A DNA stretch of 64,000 nt from Acanthopleuribacter pedis (GTDB lineage: Bacteria; Acidobacteriota; Holophagae; Acanthopleuribacterales; Acanthopleuribacteraceae), in the NCBI RefSeq assembly GCF_017377855.1, contig NZ_JAFREP010000002.1:248001-312000 (forward strand), given 5' to 3'. Positions within the stretch are counted from its first letter, which is position 1. The number at the start of each line of letters is the position of its first letter. Made by a program: the position numbers and the translations under genes. The notes beneath the pieces were generated by a model. It did not search any database and was not told the DNA's origin. It was given only the letters and a program-made list of their open reading frames with translations. Shown one piece after another: positions 18,790 through 26,445 of this stretch.

Positions 18790-18883
18790 CAGCGCTACGG
18801 CGAAGGCGGCTCGACCGAGTAAGCGAAGTAATCGCATGGCTTTCGGCTTCGCAGCAGAATTCCTTGGGAGAATTGCGGGCTAG
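18701..18883. repeat. Palindromic MITE-like element, copy 1 (183 bp)
   Basis: Both ends read CTAGCCCGCAATTCTC inward, a perfect 16-bp terminal inverted repeat, and similarity continues with mismatches to about 44 bp. The left arm can also fold on itself (CTCACAAGG ... CCTTGTGAG). The centre carries a hairpin CGTAGC-AGC-GCTACG (18785-18799). Too short to encode a transposase. Related copies lie at 49533 and 51887. Confidence 0.8.
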
Positions 18884-19033
18884 AGAGCACAAGGTACGGG
18901 TTACTGTTTGGGACCGGAACAACAACAAAAAGCACCCGGGGTTTTACGTCTGGAACGGGTAAGTTGTTTGAATTATTGCGCTTCTGTTCGCCGGGAGCCG
19001 CGGTTACCCAACGGCAAAATTCGCTAGTGCCTT

Positions 19034-19606
19034 TTACTTGGCGCGCAGCGCCTTGTACAGCCAGGCGCGGGCTGAGCGCCATTCGCGGCGGACCGTGGAT
19101 TCGGAGATTTCCAGCACGTCCGCGATTTCCGGTTCGGTGAGGCCCGCGAAAAACCGCATCTCGACGATGCGCCCCTTGCGCTCGTCCATTTTGGTGAGTT
19201 CGGTGAGGGCGCTGTCCAGATCGATGATGTCGATTTCGGTGGTGTCGCCGAAGAAATGGATGGTTTCGCGCAGGGTGAGGTGTTGCTCGCCGGAGCCGCG
19301 TTTTTGGGCGTTGCGGGTGCGGGCGTGTTGCAGCAAGGTGCGGCGCATCAGCGTCGAGATGATGGCGAAAAATTGGGCGCGGTTCTGCCAGGTGATGCGG
19401 TCTTGATCGATCAGTTTCACGTAGGCTTCGTGGACCAGCGCAGTTGCCGAGAGGGTGTGGCCGCTGCGCTCGCCGCGCAGGTAATTTCGGGAAATGGCCT
19501 TGAGTTCGCGATACACCATTGGCAGTAATTCGTCCAACGCGGTACTGTTGCCGTCTTGCCATGAAATGAGGAGTTGGGTGATCGACGCTTTGTCTGGATC
19601 CGACAT
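19034..19606 (-). CDS. ECF-family RNA polymerase sigma factor (sigma-70 X6/TIGR02999 type)
   Basis: 190 residues from ATG 19606 with GGAG seven bases upstream. Region 2 spans about 20-95 (LLPMVYRELKAISRNYLRGE, TALVHEAYVKLIDQ) and region 4 about 135-185, with the helix-turn-helix LTEPEIADVLEISESTVRREW. The ATALVHEAY signature and length are typical of the sigma group common in Acidobacteria and Planctomycetes, often linked to Ser/Thr kinases rather than a classical anti-sigma factor. No anti-sigma gene is adjacent. It starts 79 bp after the winged-helix/TPR regulator ends, on the same strand, so the two are probably co-transcribed. Target promoters are unknown. Confidence 0.92.
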   Translation of the reverse strand: MSDPDKASITQLLISWQDGNSTALDELLPMVYRELKAISRNYLRGERSGHTLSATALVHEAYVKLIDQDRITWQNRAQFFAIISTLMRRTLLQHARTRNAQKRGSGEQHLTLRETIHFFGDTTEIDIIDLDSALTELTKMDERKGRIVEMRFFAGLTEPEIADVLEISESTVRREWRSARAWLYKALRAK

Positions 19607-19685
19607 AAAGACTCCGTTTGCGGTGACGTTGGGTTGAGGTTAGGGGGTACGCCGCGGCAGGCTCCAGGCGAGGTGGGGGGAGGGG

Positions 19686-20966
19686 TTAGCGCAGGTAGCC
19701 GCGTAGCAGGTTTTGCAACACGCCCGCGTAACGGGGGTCGGCGCGGAGGTTGATCGCCCGCGGTTCTACCGAGAGGTAGCACAGGTTCCAGTCGCGTAAG
19801 GCGAGAGCCGTGTTAATAAGGGCAAAGGCTTGGTCACATTCATCCAATTGAGCGTGGAGCAGGATTAAGGTGAAGCGCATGCCCGGCGCTTGCTGGAGCA
19901 GGTTGATCAGTTGACGGCGAACCGCGTCCAAACCCAGTTCACGCTGCAACGCGGCCAGCGGGTAAACGACCTCGATGGGGAAACCCCAGGCGGTGAGCGC
20001 CTGTTGCAGCGCCGCGACGGCTTCTTCCGGTTCGCGCCAGCGTTCGTTGTGATGGTAGCGCAACCAGTGGGTGACGCCGTCGCCGCTGTCCATGGTGCGC
20101 GCCAGGTGGTTCAGTTGTTGACGGCTGCGCGCGCGATCATCTTGAAAATAAAAGGCCAGGGCTTTTTGGTGTTGGTAGGTTTGCGAGAGGGGGTTGCTTT
20201 CGAGCGCGGTGTTGAGCTGGGTGACGGCTTCCTCGAAGCGGCCGTTGGCCAGTAAAAAGGCGGCGTACCAACCGCGCGCGGGTTCGTTGCCGTCGGCGGC
20301 CAGTTCGGCGAACATGCGTTCGGCGCGGGGATAGTCCCAGTGCACCAAAAAGGCGACGAGCGCCTCGGCAAGCTGGGTTTCGGGAGCCACGGGGGCGTGT
20401 TCGCGCGCGGCGTCCAGGGAGGCGACAATCGCCGGGGCGACGGCGGTGGTATCGCCCAGCATGCCCGCTTCCCAGAGCAGCGCCTCCACCAAACCGGCGT
20501 GGCCCAAATGGCTGTTGGGATCGCGCTTTAGCGCTTCCTGAAAATGTTCCTTGGCCAATTGGCGCGCGGCGGGATTGAGTCGGTCCAGATGGTAGCGGCC
20601 CTGTTCGTAATGGCGGCGAACGCTTGGGTTTTCCTCGGGCGCGGCCGCCGCCCCCGTGGGGAGGGGTGCGATAAAACGGTAGCCGCGGCGGGGGACGGTC
20701 TCGATAAAGGTAGGGTTGGCTGCTTTGTCTTGGAGGCAGGCGCGCAGTTTGCTAATCGTGGTGTTCAAATTATCGGCAAGGGCCACGTGGGTATCGGGCC
20801 ACAACGCCGCGGTAACCGCATCGCGGTCTACCAAATCGCCCGGTTGCTTCAACAATAAATGAAGCAAGGCGGCCGGTTTCTCCTGAATCGGGATCTCGCG
20901 GCCGGCGCGAAAAAGGCGGCGCGTCCCACTGTCGAACACGAATTGGCCGAATCTAAATTCCGGCAT
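19686..20966 (-). CDS. Winged-helix transcriptional regulator with TPR-like C-terminus
   Basis: 426 residues; ATG 20966 has AGGAGG five bases upstream. Residues 1-100 form an OmpR/CadC-type winged helix (FRFGQFVFDSGTRRLFRAG, LLLKQPGDLVDRDAVTAALW, ETVPRRGYRFIAPLP). Residues from about 125 are helical repeats in TPR style (HFQEALKRDPNSHLGHAGLV, AVTQLNTALESNPLSQTYQH). There is no receiver domain and no transmembrane segment, unlike CadC itself, so it should be cytoplasmic and sense something through the TPR part. It lies directly upstream of the ECF sigma gene and diverges from the methyltransferase gene at 21231, sharing a roughly 260-bp control region. Confidence 0.88.
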   Translation of the reverse strand: MPEFRFGQFVFDSGTRRLFRAGREIPIQEKPAALLHLLLKQPGDLVDRDAVTAALWPDTHVALADNLNTTISKLRACLQDKAANPTFIETVPRRGYRFIAPLPTGAAAAPEENPSVRRHYEQGRYHLDRLNPAARQLAKEHFQEALKRDPNSHLGHAGLVEALLWEAGMLGDTTAVAPAIVASLDAAREHAPVAPETQLAEALVAFLVHWDYPRAERMFAELAADGNEPARGWYAAFLLANGRFEEAVTQLNTALESNPLSQTYQHQKALAFYFQDDRARSRQQLNHLARTMDSGDGVTHWLRYHHNERWREPEEAVAALQQALTAWGFPIEVVYPLAALQRELGLDAVRRQLINLLQQAPGMRFTLILLHAQLDECDQAFALINTALALRDWNLCYLSVEPRAINLRADPRYAGVLQNLLRGYLR

Positions 20967-21230
20967 GGGAACCTCCTGACGGCACCATGGCTGTATCTTT
21001 TAACGACGGCACCCTGTTTCGCAAAGTTTAGAATAATCGCCAACACATTTACCACCAAAGGTTTAACCGTTTAGATTTAATTCAGATCCAATTCAGAATC
21101 GGTGACGGTGGTGGTCCCGTATCATGGGTTCGACGTTGTGCTTGAACGGGCTCAGGCCGGCAAGGGTGCGCACATGGGTTTTTTGCAGGCGTCTCCTATG
21201 AAACTAAAAGGATCTGAAAGCGAGGTAGTT

Positions 21231-22013
21231 ATGGCACGTATTCACTTTTTCGAAATCGCGGACCTGCCCTGGTGTCCCCAATTCATTCGCGACGGCATTA
21301 CCGATACCTTACAATTCCTGGCCGAGGCCGGCGACGGGTTTGCCCCGATGGTGCCCCTCCTTGCCGAGGCGCTAAATCGCACCGGCTGCACCGAAATCCT
21401 CGATTTAGGGTCCGGGGCCGGCGGGGGCTGGTTGAGCCTGGTTAAGCAGTTTCGCGAGCAAGCCGACTTAGAGCTTCACGTGCGGCTTTCCGATCTCTAC
21501 CCCAACCATCGGGCCTTCGCGCGTTTGGCGCGGGAGAGCGACGGCCGTATCCAAGGCCTGGAAACACCGCTGGACGCAACCAAGGTGGCCCCGGAACAGA
21601 AGGGTTTCCGTACCATGTTCAACGGCTTTCACCATCTTCAGCCGACACAAGCACGGGCACTGCTCGCCGACGCCGTGGCGCAAAAACGCGGGGTGGCCGT
21701 GGTGGACGGCGATCCCAACCGCCTGCTCGGTATGGTGTTTATGCTGGTGTTTATGCCGCTGATGTTTCTGGTGATCCCGTTCGTAAAGCCATTCTCATGG
21801 AAACGCCTCTTTTTCACTTATATCTTGCCGCTCCTGCCCCTGGCCATTTTCTTCGACGGTATTGTGTCGGTCCTGCGAGTCTATTCACCGCGCGAACTCA
21901 ATGCGCTGGTTAAAACGGTGCCGGGCCGGCAGGACTACGCGTGGCGCGTGGGGGTGGCGCCCATTCCCAAGTCGCCCTTGGGCTTGAGTTATTTGATTGG
22001 GACGCCCAAATAA
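21231..22013 (+). CDS. SAM-dependent methyltransferase with C-terminal membrane segments
   Basis: 260 residues from ATG 21231, chosen because GAGG lies just before it and the family fold begins there; in-frame starts back to 21102 lack a site. The SAM motif is EILDLGSGAGGGWL (about 56-69), followed by a strand VRLSDLYPNHRAF that supplies the acidic ribose contact. Around 165-205 are two hydrophobic stretches (FMLVFMPLMFLVIPFV and ILPLLPLAIFFDGIV), so the enzyme is probably membrane-anchored and may act on a lipid or hydrophobic substrate. It stands alone, followed by a hairpin. The substrate cannot be named. Confidence 0.8.
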   Translation: MARIHFFEIADLPWCPQFIRDGITDTLQFLAEAGDGFAPMVPLLAEALNRTGCTEILDLGSGAGGGWLSLVKQFREQADLELHVRLSDLYPNHRAFARLARESDGRIQGLETPLDATKVAPEQKGFRTMFNGFHHLQPTQARALLADAVAQKRGVAVVDGDPNRLLGMVFMLVFMPLMFLVIPFVKPFSWKRLFFTYILPLLPLAIFFDGIVSVLRVYSPRELNALVKTVPGRQDYAWRVGVAPIPKSPLGLSYLIGTPK

Positions 22014-22044
22014 AAAAAGCCGGTGGCTCTGATGAACCACCGGC
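22012..22044. terminator. Hairpin behind the methyltransferase gene, A-tract on the gene side
   Basis: GCCGGTGG pairs with CCACCGGC (22019-22044) with a 10-base loop, preceded by seven A that begin inside the stop codon. A proper U-tract is formed only on the minus strand; on the plus strand it is a hairpin without a U-tract. Confidence 0.6.
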
Positions 22045-22356
22045 AAGTTAACGCGAATGCGTTAGGAGTTTACAAGCTCCCTTCAAAATGCTCTACCACT
22101 TACACACTCACCAAAAAGCGACCAACCGTCCGAAAAAAAATAAAAAAAATTTGAAAGATGTCCGTGCGGCGGCCGGCTCAGGGTTTTTTTCTGTGAAACG
22201 AAGGGCAAATCCACCCCATTCGGCATTCCACCCCGTGGGGAAGCCGGCGTTTCTTTTGAAATCGGAGATTGTCGCCCATGTCCATTCTCGCTCGGGTATA
22301 ATCGGCCATCATTTATCTCATTGTTTAACATTCTTTGGCCCGCGCGGAGGGAAACT
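22045..22356 (+). other. Leader of the asnB-flippase pair
   Basis: About 310 bases without a gene. TATAAT at 22297-22302 is a good -10 box, but no matching -35 is seen at 16-18 bases. GGAGGG at 22347-22352 lies five bases before the TTG start of the next gene. An A-rich run lies near 22131-22151. Confidence 0.4.
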
Positions 22357-24249
22357 TTGTGTGGCATCGCCGGTATTTTTAACCTCAACAGCGACCGCGC
22401 CGTGGTGCAGCGCGAACTCGATCTCATGCAACGCGCCATGGTCCATCGCGGGCCCGACGGCGCCGGAACCTTTTTGCCCGATCCCGAATTGGGGCTGGTC
22501 CATGTACGGCTCGCCATCATTGATCTGGTCGCGGCTTCCAATCAGCCGTTCCATTTTCGCGAGGCCGGTTTGTCGCTGGTCTTTAACGGCGAAATCTACA
22601 ACTACCTCGAATTGCGCGAAGAACTTCTGAAACAAGGCTACGCCTTCCAAACCGCCTCCGATACCGAGGTGCTGCTCAAGGGGTACCACGCCTGGGGCGA
22701 AGCCGTGGTGGATCGCCTCAACGGAATGTGGGCCTTTGCGATTTGGGACGCGGGCAATAGACGTCTTTTCTGTAGCCGTGACCGCTTCGGCATCAAACCC
22801 TTTAATTACGCCGAGGTTGGCGGCCGTTTCCTGTTCGGTTCCGAAATTAAGTCGCTGTTGGCCGTGGAACCGTCCCTCGCCGAGCCCAACTGGAACGCGC
22901 TTTCCCTGATCATGCGGCGCAGCATCGGCGCGCAATCCCCGCAAACCTGTTTTCGCCAGGTACATCGCTTGCCACCCGCCCATAATTTAACCGTGGATGG
23001 CGACGGCGTGAAGCTGCGTCGTTATTGGGATTACCCGACCCACCAAAATCGCGAGATCAGCTATGAGGCGGCTTGTGAGGAAGTGAACCGCCTCATGAAA
23101 AACGCCGTGCGTTTGCGCATGCGCAGCGACGTTCCGGTCGGGGTCGCCCTTTCCAGCGGGCTCGACAGTTCGGTGATCGCGTGCTTGGCGGCACAAGTGC
23201 ACACCAATCTCGAAACCTTTACCTCGGTGTACGAGCAGGGTTACCGCAGCGAATTTCCCGATGCGCGCAAGTTGGCCGAATCCGTCGGTCTGCGCGCCAA
23301 CGGCATCACCATGGAAGGCAAAAATGTGATCGAGGTGTTGTCGCGGTGTTTGCACCATCTCGAATCGCCCCACGCCTCGCCCGCCATTTTGCCCTATTGG
23401 AACATTACCGGCGCCGCCCGGCGCAAAGTCACCGTGTTTCTGGAAGGGCAGGGCGCGGACGAGCTTTTGGCCGGTTATTTGGATCGCCTGCTGTTTGCCC
23501 ACTTCCGTGATTTAATCGGTCGCGGCCGCTTCGGCCAAATCGGCCAGGATGTGCGCAGCCTCTACCAAACCGCCAAAAAAGAGCAGTCCATCGGCAGCAG
23601 CGGGGGGCCCAAGACCTATTTCGCCAATTTCATGCGCGGCATGATGCCCTGGGCACAACCGCTTTATCAGCGGTGGCGTGGTGACGGCGGTCTGTACATC
23701 GGGCCTTGGAACCGTCAACCGATCTTTCCCGATTTCCAACAACCCCATCCCGATTACGACCAGGTGAACCGCGATTTGCGGCGGCAGATGGAACAAAATT
23801 TGGTGAACCTGCTGCATTACGGCGATGCGATTTCCATGGCCCACGCGTTGGAATCTCGCTTGCCGTTCCTCGATGTGCATCTGGTTGAGTTCATGTTCTC
23901 CCTGCCCGGATCCTTTAAGTTCCGCGACGGTTTGGGGAAAAAGATCCTGCGTGACGCGATGCGGCCGGATGTGCCGGAGGAAGTGCTGTTCCGCCGTTTC
24001 AAAATGGGGTTCACCTCGCCGATTGCGCAATGGTTGCGCGAGCACAGCGAGGATGTGGTGCATCCCATTTTGTTCAGCCCGGAATGTCGCGATCTCGGTA
24101 TTTTTGATCGTGCCCGCCTCGAAAAAATGGTCGGCGAACACGTGCGCGGTGAAGCCAACTACGCCTCGCAAATTTTCCGCTGGATCAGCATGGTGTTGTG
24201 GCATCGACAGTTCATCAAAGGATCGCTGCCGGTGGCTGCCTGTGGGTGA
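22357..24249 (+). CDS. asnB: Asparagine synthase (glutamine-hydrolysing) / AsnB-type amidotransferase
   Basis: 630 residues. The start is TTG 22357: it follows GGAGGG and makes Cys the second residue (CGIAGIF), as class II glutamine amidotransferases need a free N-terminal Cys; the longer in-frame start at 22321 would abolish this. Glutaminase domain about 1-200 (HRGPDGAG, FNGEIYNY, DRFGIKPF). Synthetase domain from about 225 with the ATP pyrophosphatase loop SSGLDSS (near 268) and EGQGADELLAGY. It uses glutamine to amidate aspartate or, in polysaccharide loci, a sugar or other carboxyl. It overlaps the next gene, which encodes a flippase-like membrane protein; that pairing suggests a role in exopolysaccharide or O-antigen modification rather than asparagine supply. 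Family assignment is firm; pathway is inference. Confidence 0.9.
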   Translation: MCGIAGIFNLNSDRAVVQRELDLMQRAMVHRGPDGAGTFLPDPELGLVHVRLAIIDLVAASNQPFHFREAGLSLVFNGEIYNYLELREELLKQGYAFQTASDTEVLLKGYHAWGEAVVDRLNGMWAFAIWDAGNRRLFCSRDRFGIKPFNYAEVGGRFLFGSEIKSLLAVEPSLAEPNWNALSLIMRRSIGAQSPQTCFRQVHRLPPAHNLTVDGDGVKLRRYWDYPTHQNREISYEAACEEVNRLMKNAVRLRMRSDVPVGVALSSGLDSSVIACLAAQVHTNLETFTSVYEQGYRSEFPDARKLAESVGLRANGITMEGKNVIEVLSRCLHHLESPHASPAILPYWNITGAARRKVTVFLEGQGADELLAGYLDRLLFAHFRDLIGRGRFGQIGQDVRSLYQTAKKEQSIGSSGGPKTYFANFMRGMMPWAQPLYQRWRGDGGLYIGPWNRQPIFPDFQQPHPDYDQVNRDLRRQMEQNLVNLLHYGDAISMAHALESRLPFLDVHLVEFMFSLPGSFKFRDGLGKKILRDAMRPDVPEEVLFRRFKMGFTSPIAQWLREHSEDVVHPILFSPECRDLGIFDRARLEKMVGEHVRGEANYASQIFRWISMVLWHRQFIKGSLPVAACG

Positions 24250-25816
24250 GTTGCGCCACAACCTCCTGCGTGTGATTGCCAACTTTGGTCGCTTCGGTGC
24301 CAACCTTGTTTTCGGTCTGCTGCTGGTGCGCCTGCTGCTCCAATTTGGCGGCGAGGTCTACAGCGTGGTGATTCTGTTGGGCACCACCATTGGGTATTTC
24401 CGGCTTTTCCCCGACGTGGTGCAGCAATCCATCATTCACGAACTGGTTTCCGCCTACCACCGCGAAGAGGAACCCGAGGCACTGGTCTCCGTTTTTGCCG
24501 CCGCGATTCGGGTCGGCCTGATCACGGCCGGGGTGATGGTGCTGGGGATCGTCCTTTTTGTCGCCTTGTTACACGCCGTGTTCGACATTCCGCCCGCTCT
24601 GCACGGGGCCGCCCGTTTTATGGCCCTGTGTATCGGCCTGCAAACCGTTGCCGTTGCGCTGTCCGCGCCGAGTTTTAACATGCTCAACGTTTGGGAACGC
24701 TTCGCCGAGGTCAACACCTGGATGGTGGCCCAGCGCGTGACCTTCCCCAGCGCGGCATTGGCGGTAACCTTCATGGACCTTTCCGGCGAGGCCGACCGCA
24801 TTGTGGCCTACGGTTTTTTGTCGACACTGCTGTTTTTGGGGGTCTTGCTCGCGGCCGTGATTCGGGTGCATCGCCGCGAACCGCGCTTGCGGTTGTTCCA
24901 TCCCGAGTACGAAACCGCGGTGGTGAAACGCATGTTGTTGCTGGGCGGTTGGAACACCGCCGCCAACGTGGCGCTCATGGTGCAAACCGTGTTTAGTTCG
25001 GTCCTGATGAACCGCTTTTTCGGCCTCACCGCCAACGGCATGTTCGGGCTGGCCTTGCAGTTGGGGAACTACGTGCGCATCATCGCCCACGGCATGGCCG
25101 GCGGGTTGGACACCATCTCGGCGCGTTTCGGCGTGGCCCACGGCGACGAAGGCATTCGCAAGCTGCTCTATTACGCCGGCTTGGCCCATACCTGGGCCGT
25201 GATGTCGGTGTTCCCCCTGCTGATGCTCTATCCGCAACAGATCCTGCAGTTGTGGATTGGGCCGGCCGAGGCCAATCCCGAGATCGATTATGGGTTAACC
25301 GCCAACCTGATTCGGCTATTCGCGTTCGGCGCCATGTTTACCGGCATCGCCGACGGCTGGATCAAACTCTTGATCGGTGCCGGCCGCGCGGCCGGCTACG
25401 CGCGCGCCCTGCTGCTGATTACCGGGTTCGGCATTCCGGCATCCCTGTTGCTCGCGCTGTTTGGCCCGGAATGGTTGCGGTTCTACAGCCTTAGCTTTCC
25501 CTACACGCTGTTTTACCCGTGCTTGGGTTTACCCGCCTTTGTTTATGTTCTGGCGCGTTGGAGCGGCTCGCGGCCGGCCCAGATTTTGGCACCTTTGGCG
25601 CGGGTCCTCGGCCCGGTGAGTTGCGGTGTCGCCGGGTTGTTCGCAGTGCGTGCCTTGGCGCTACCCGCGCCCTGGGGATTTCTGCTTGCCGTTGCGGCGC
25701 ACCTGGGTTTGTACGCCCTGTCTTCCTGGTTCCTGCTGGTGGATGCGGGTTTGCGGGGTCGCATTCAAAAGCGGGTCTTGGCCCGTTTCACATCGGGAAC
25801 GGACCAAGCGGGTTAA
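24242..25816 (+). CDS. Polysaccharide flippase-like multi-spanning membrane protein (MATE/Wzx type)
   Basis: 524 residues from GTG 24242, which overlaps the asnB stop by 8 bp; TTG 24251 is the alternative. The open frame extends upstream inside asnB but that part has no membrane character and is a shadow. At least 12 hydrophobic segments are visible, among them NLVFGLLLVRLLLQFGG, VGLITAGVMVLGIVLFVALL, FLSTLLFLGVLLAAVI and SLLLALFGPEWL. Arg-rich loops face alternating sides. Length, segment number and the LTANGMFGLALQLGNYVRI stretch fit the polysaccharide transporter superfamily (Wzx-like), which flips undecaprenyl-linked units across the inner membrane. Translation is probably coupled to asnB. 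Confidence 0.8.
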   Translation: MGELRHNLLRVIANFGRFGANLVFGLLLVRLLLQFGGEVYSVVILLGTTIGYFRLFPDVVQQSIIHELVSAYHREEEPEALVSVFAAAIRVGLITAGVMVLGIVLFVALLHAVFDIPPALHGAARFMALCIGLQTVAVALSAPSFNMLNVWERFAEVNTWMVAQRVTFPSAALAVTFMDLSGEADRIVAYGFLSTLLFLGVLLAAVIRVHRREPRLRLFHPEYETAVVKRMLLLGGWNTAANVALMVQTVFSSVLMNRFFGLTANGMFGLALQLGNYVRIIAHGMAGGLDTISARFGVAHGDEGIRKLLYYAGLAHTWAVMSVFPLLMLYPQQILQLWIGPAEANPEIDYGLTANLIRLFAFGAMFTGIADGWIKLLIGAGRAAGYARALLLITGFGIPASLLLALFGPEWLRFYSLSFPYTLFYPCLGLPAFVYVLARWSGSRPAQILAPLARVLGPVSCGVAGLFAVRALALPAPWGFLLAVAAHLGLYALSSWFLLVDAGLRGRIQKRVLARFTSGTDQAG

Positions 25817-25938
25817 TGTTTATACGGCGCGATGGGTGAGGTTGTGGACTGGTTGTTAAGTGGCCGCGGTGGTTGCACGGGAATCCTTTCTCGAGCGGTT
25901 GCGCGAGCCGGGTTAGAATGGCGGGGTGAGGTTAAATC

Positions 25939-26445
25939 ATGGAAACGCTGCAGTATTTGGGCGGTTATGCCCCCGCCTTATTGGAAAAAGTGCAACGGCT
26001 CATCGCCCAAGATCGGTTGGGTGCTTATTTAATGGAGCGGTATCCCGAGGCGCACCAAATTCGTTCGCCCAAGGCGTTGTCGCAATACACCCTGGATTTG
26101 AAAAATACCTACATGCGGCGATCCGGCCCCTTGAGCAAGGTGGTGTACAGCGAAAAAATTGATGTGATGCGCAATGCGCTGGGGGTGCATACGCGCGCGA
26201 GTCGGGTGCAGGGCAACAAACTCAAGGCCAAACGCGCGATTCAGATCGATGCGTTGTTTAAAAAGGTGCCGGAGGATTTCCTGCGCATGATCGTGGTTCA
26301 CGAATTGGCGCATTTTAAGGAAGCGGATCACAACAAGGCCTTTTACCAGTTGTGCGAACATATGGAGCCGGATTACCACCAACTCGAGTTCGATCTGCGC
26401 CTGTACTTAACCTTCCGAGATCAGAAGGGCGAAGACCTCTGGTAA
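25939..26445 (+). CDS. YgjP-type zinc metallopeptidase (M48/DUF45 family)
   Basis: 168 residues; ATG 25939 has GAGG seven bases upstream. The zinc site is VVHELAHFKEADHNKAFYQL near 119-138: HExxH plus a third His in HNKAFY, the arrangement of the YgjP/WLM-like metallopeptidase clan. The N-terminal half (YSEKIDVMRNALGVHTRASR, AKRAIQID) corresponds to the beta-sheet part of the family. Usual length is 160-240, so this is on the short side but complete. The cellular substrate is unknown for the family. A group II intron, oriented against this gene, begins one base beyond its stop and separates it from its original terminator. Confidence 0.85.
   Translation: METLQYLGGYAPALLEKVQRLIAQDRLGAYLMERYPEAHQIRSPKALSQYTLDLKNTYMRRSGPLSKVVYSEKIDVMRNALGVHTRASRVQGNKLKAKRAIQIDALFKKVPEDFLRMIVVHELAHFKEADHNKAFYQLCEHMEPDYHQLEFDLRLYLTFRDQKGEDLW

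Noticed and set aside
23825..24241. Upstream part of the flippase open frame
   Set aside because: Lies in another frame inside asnB, no membrane segments or homology; the gene starts at GTG 24242.
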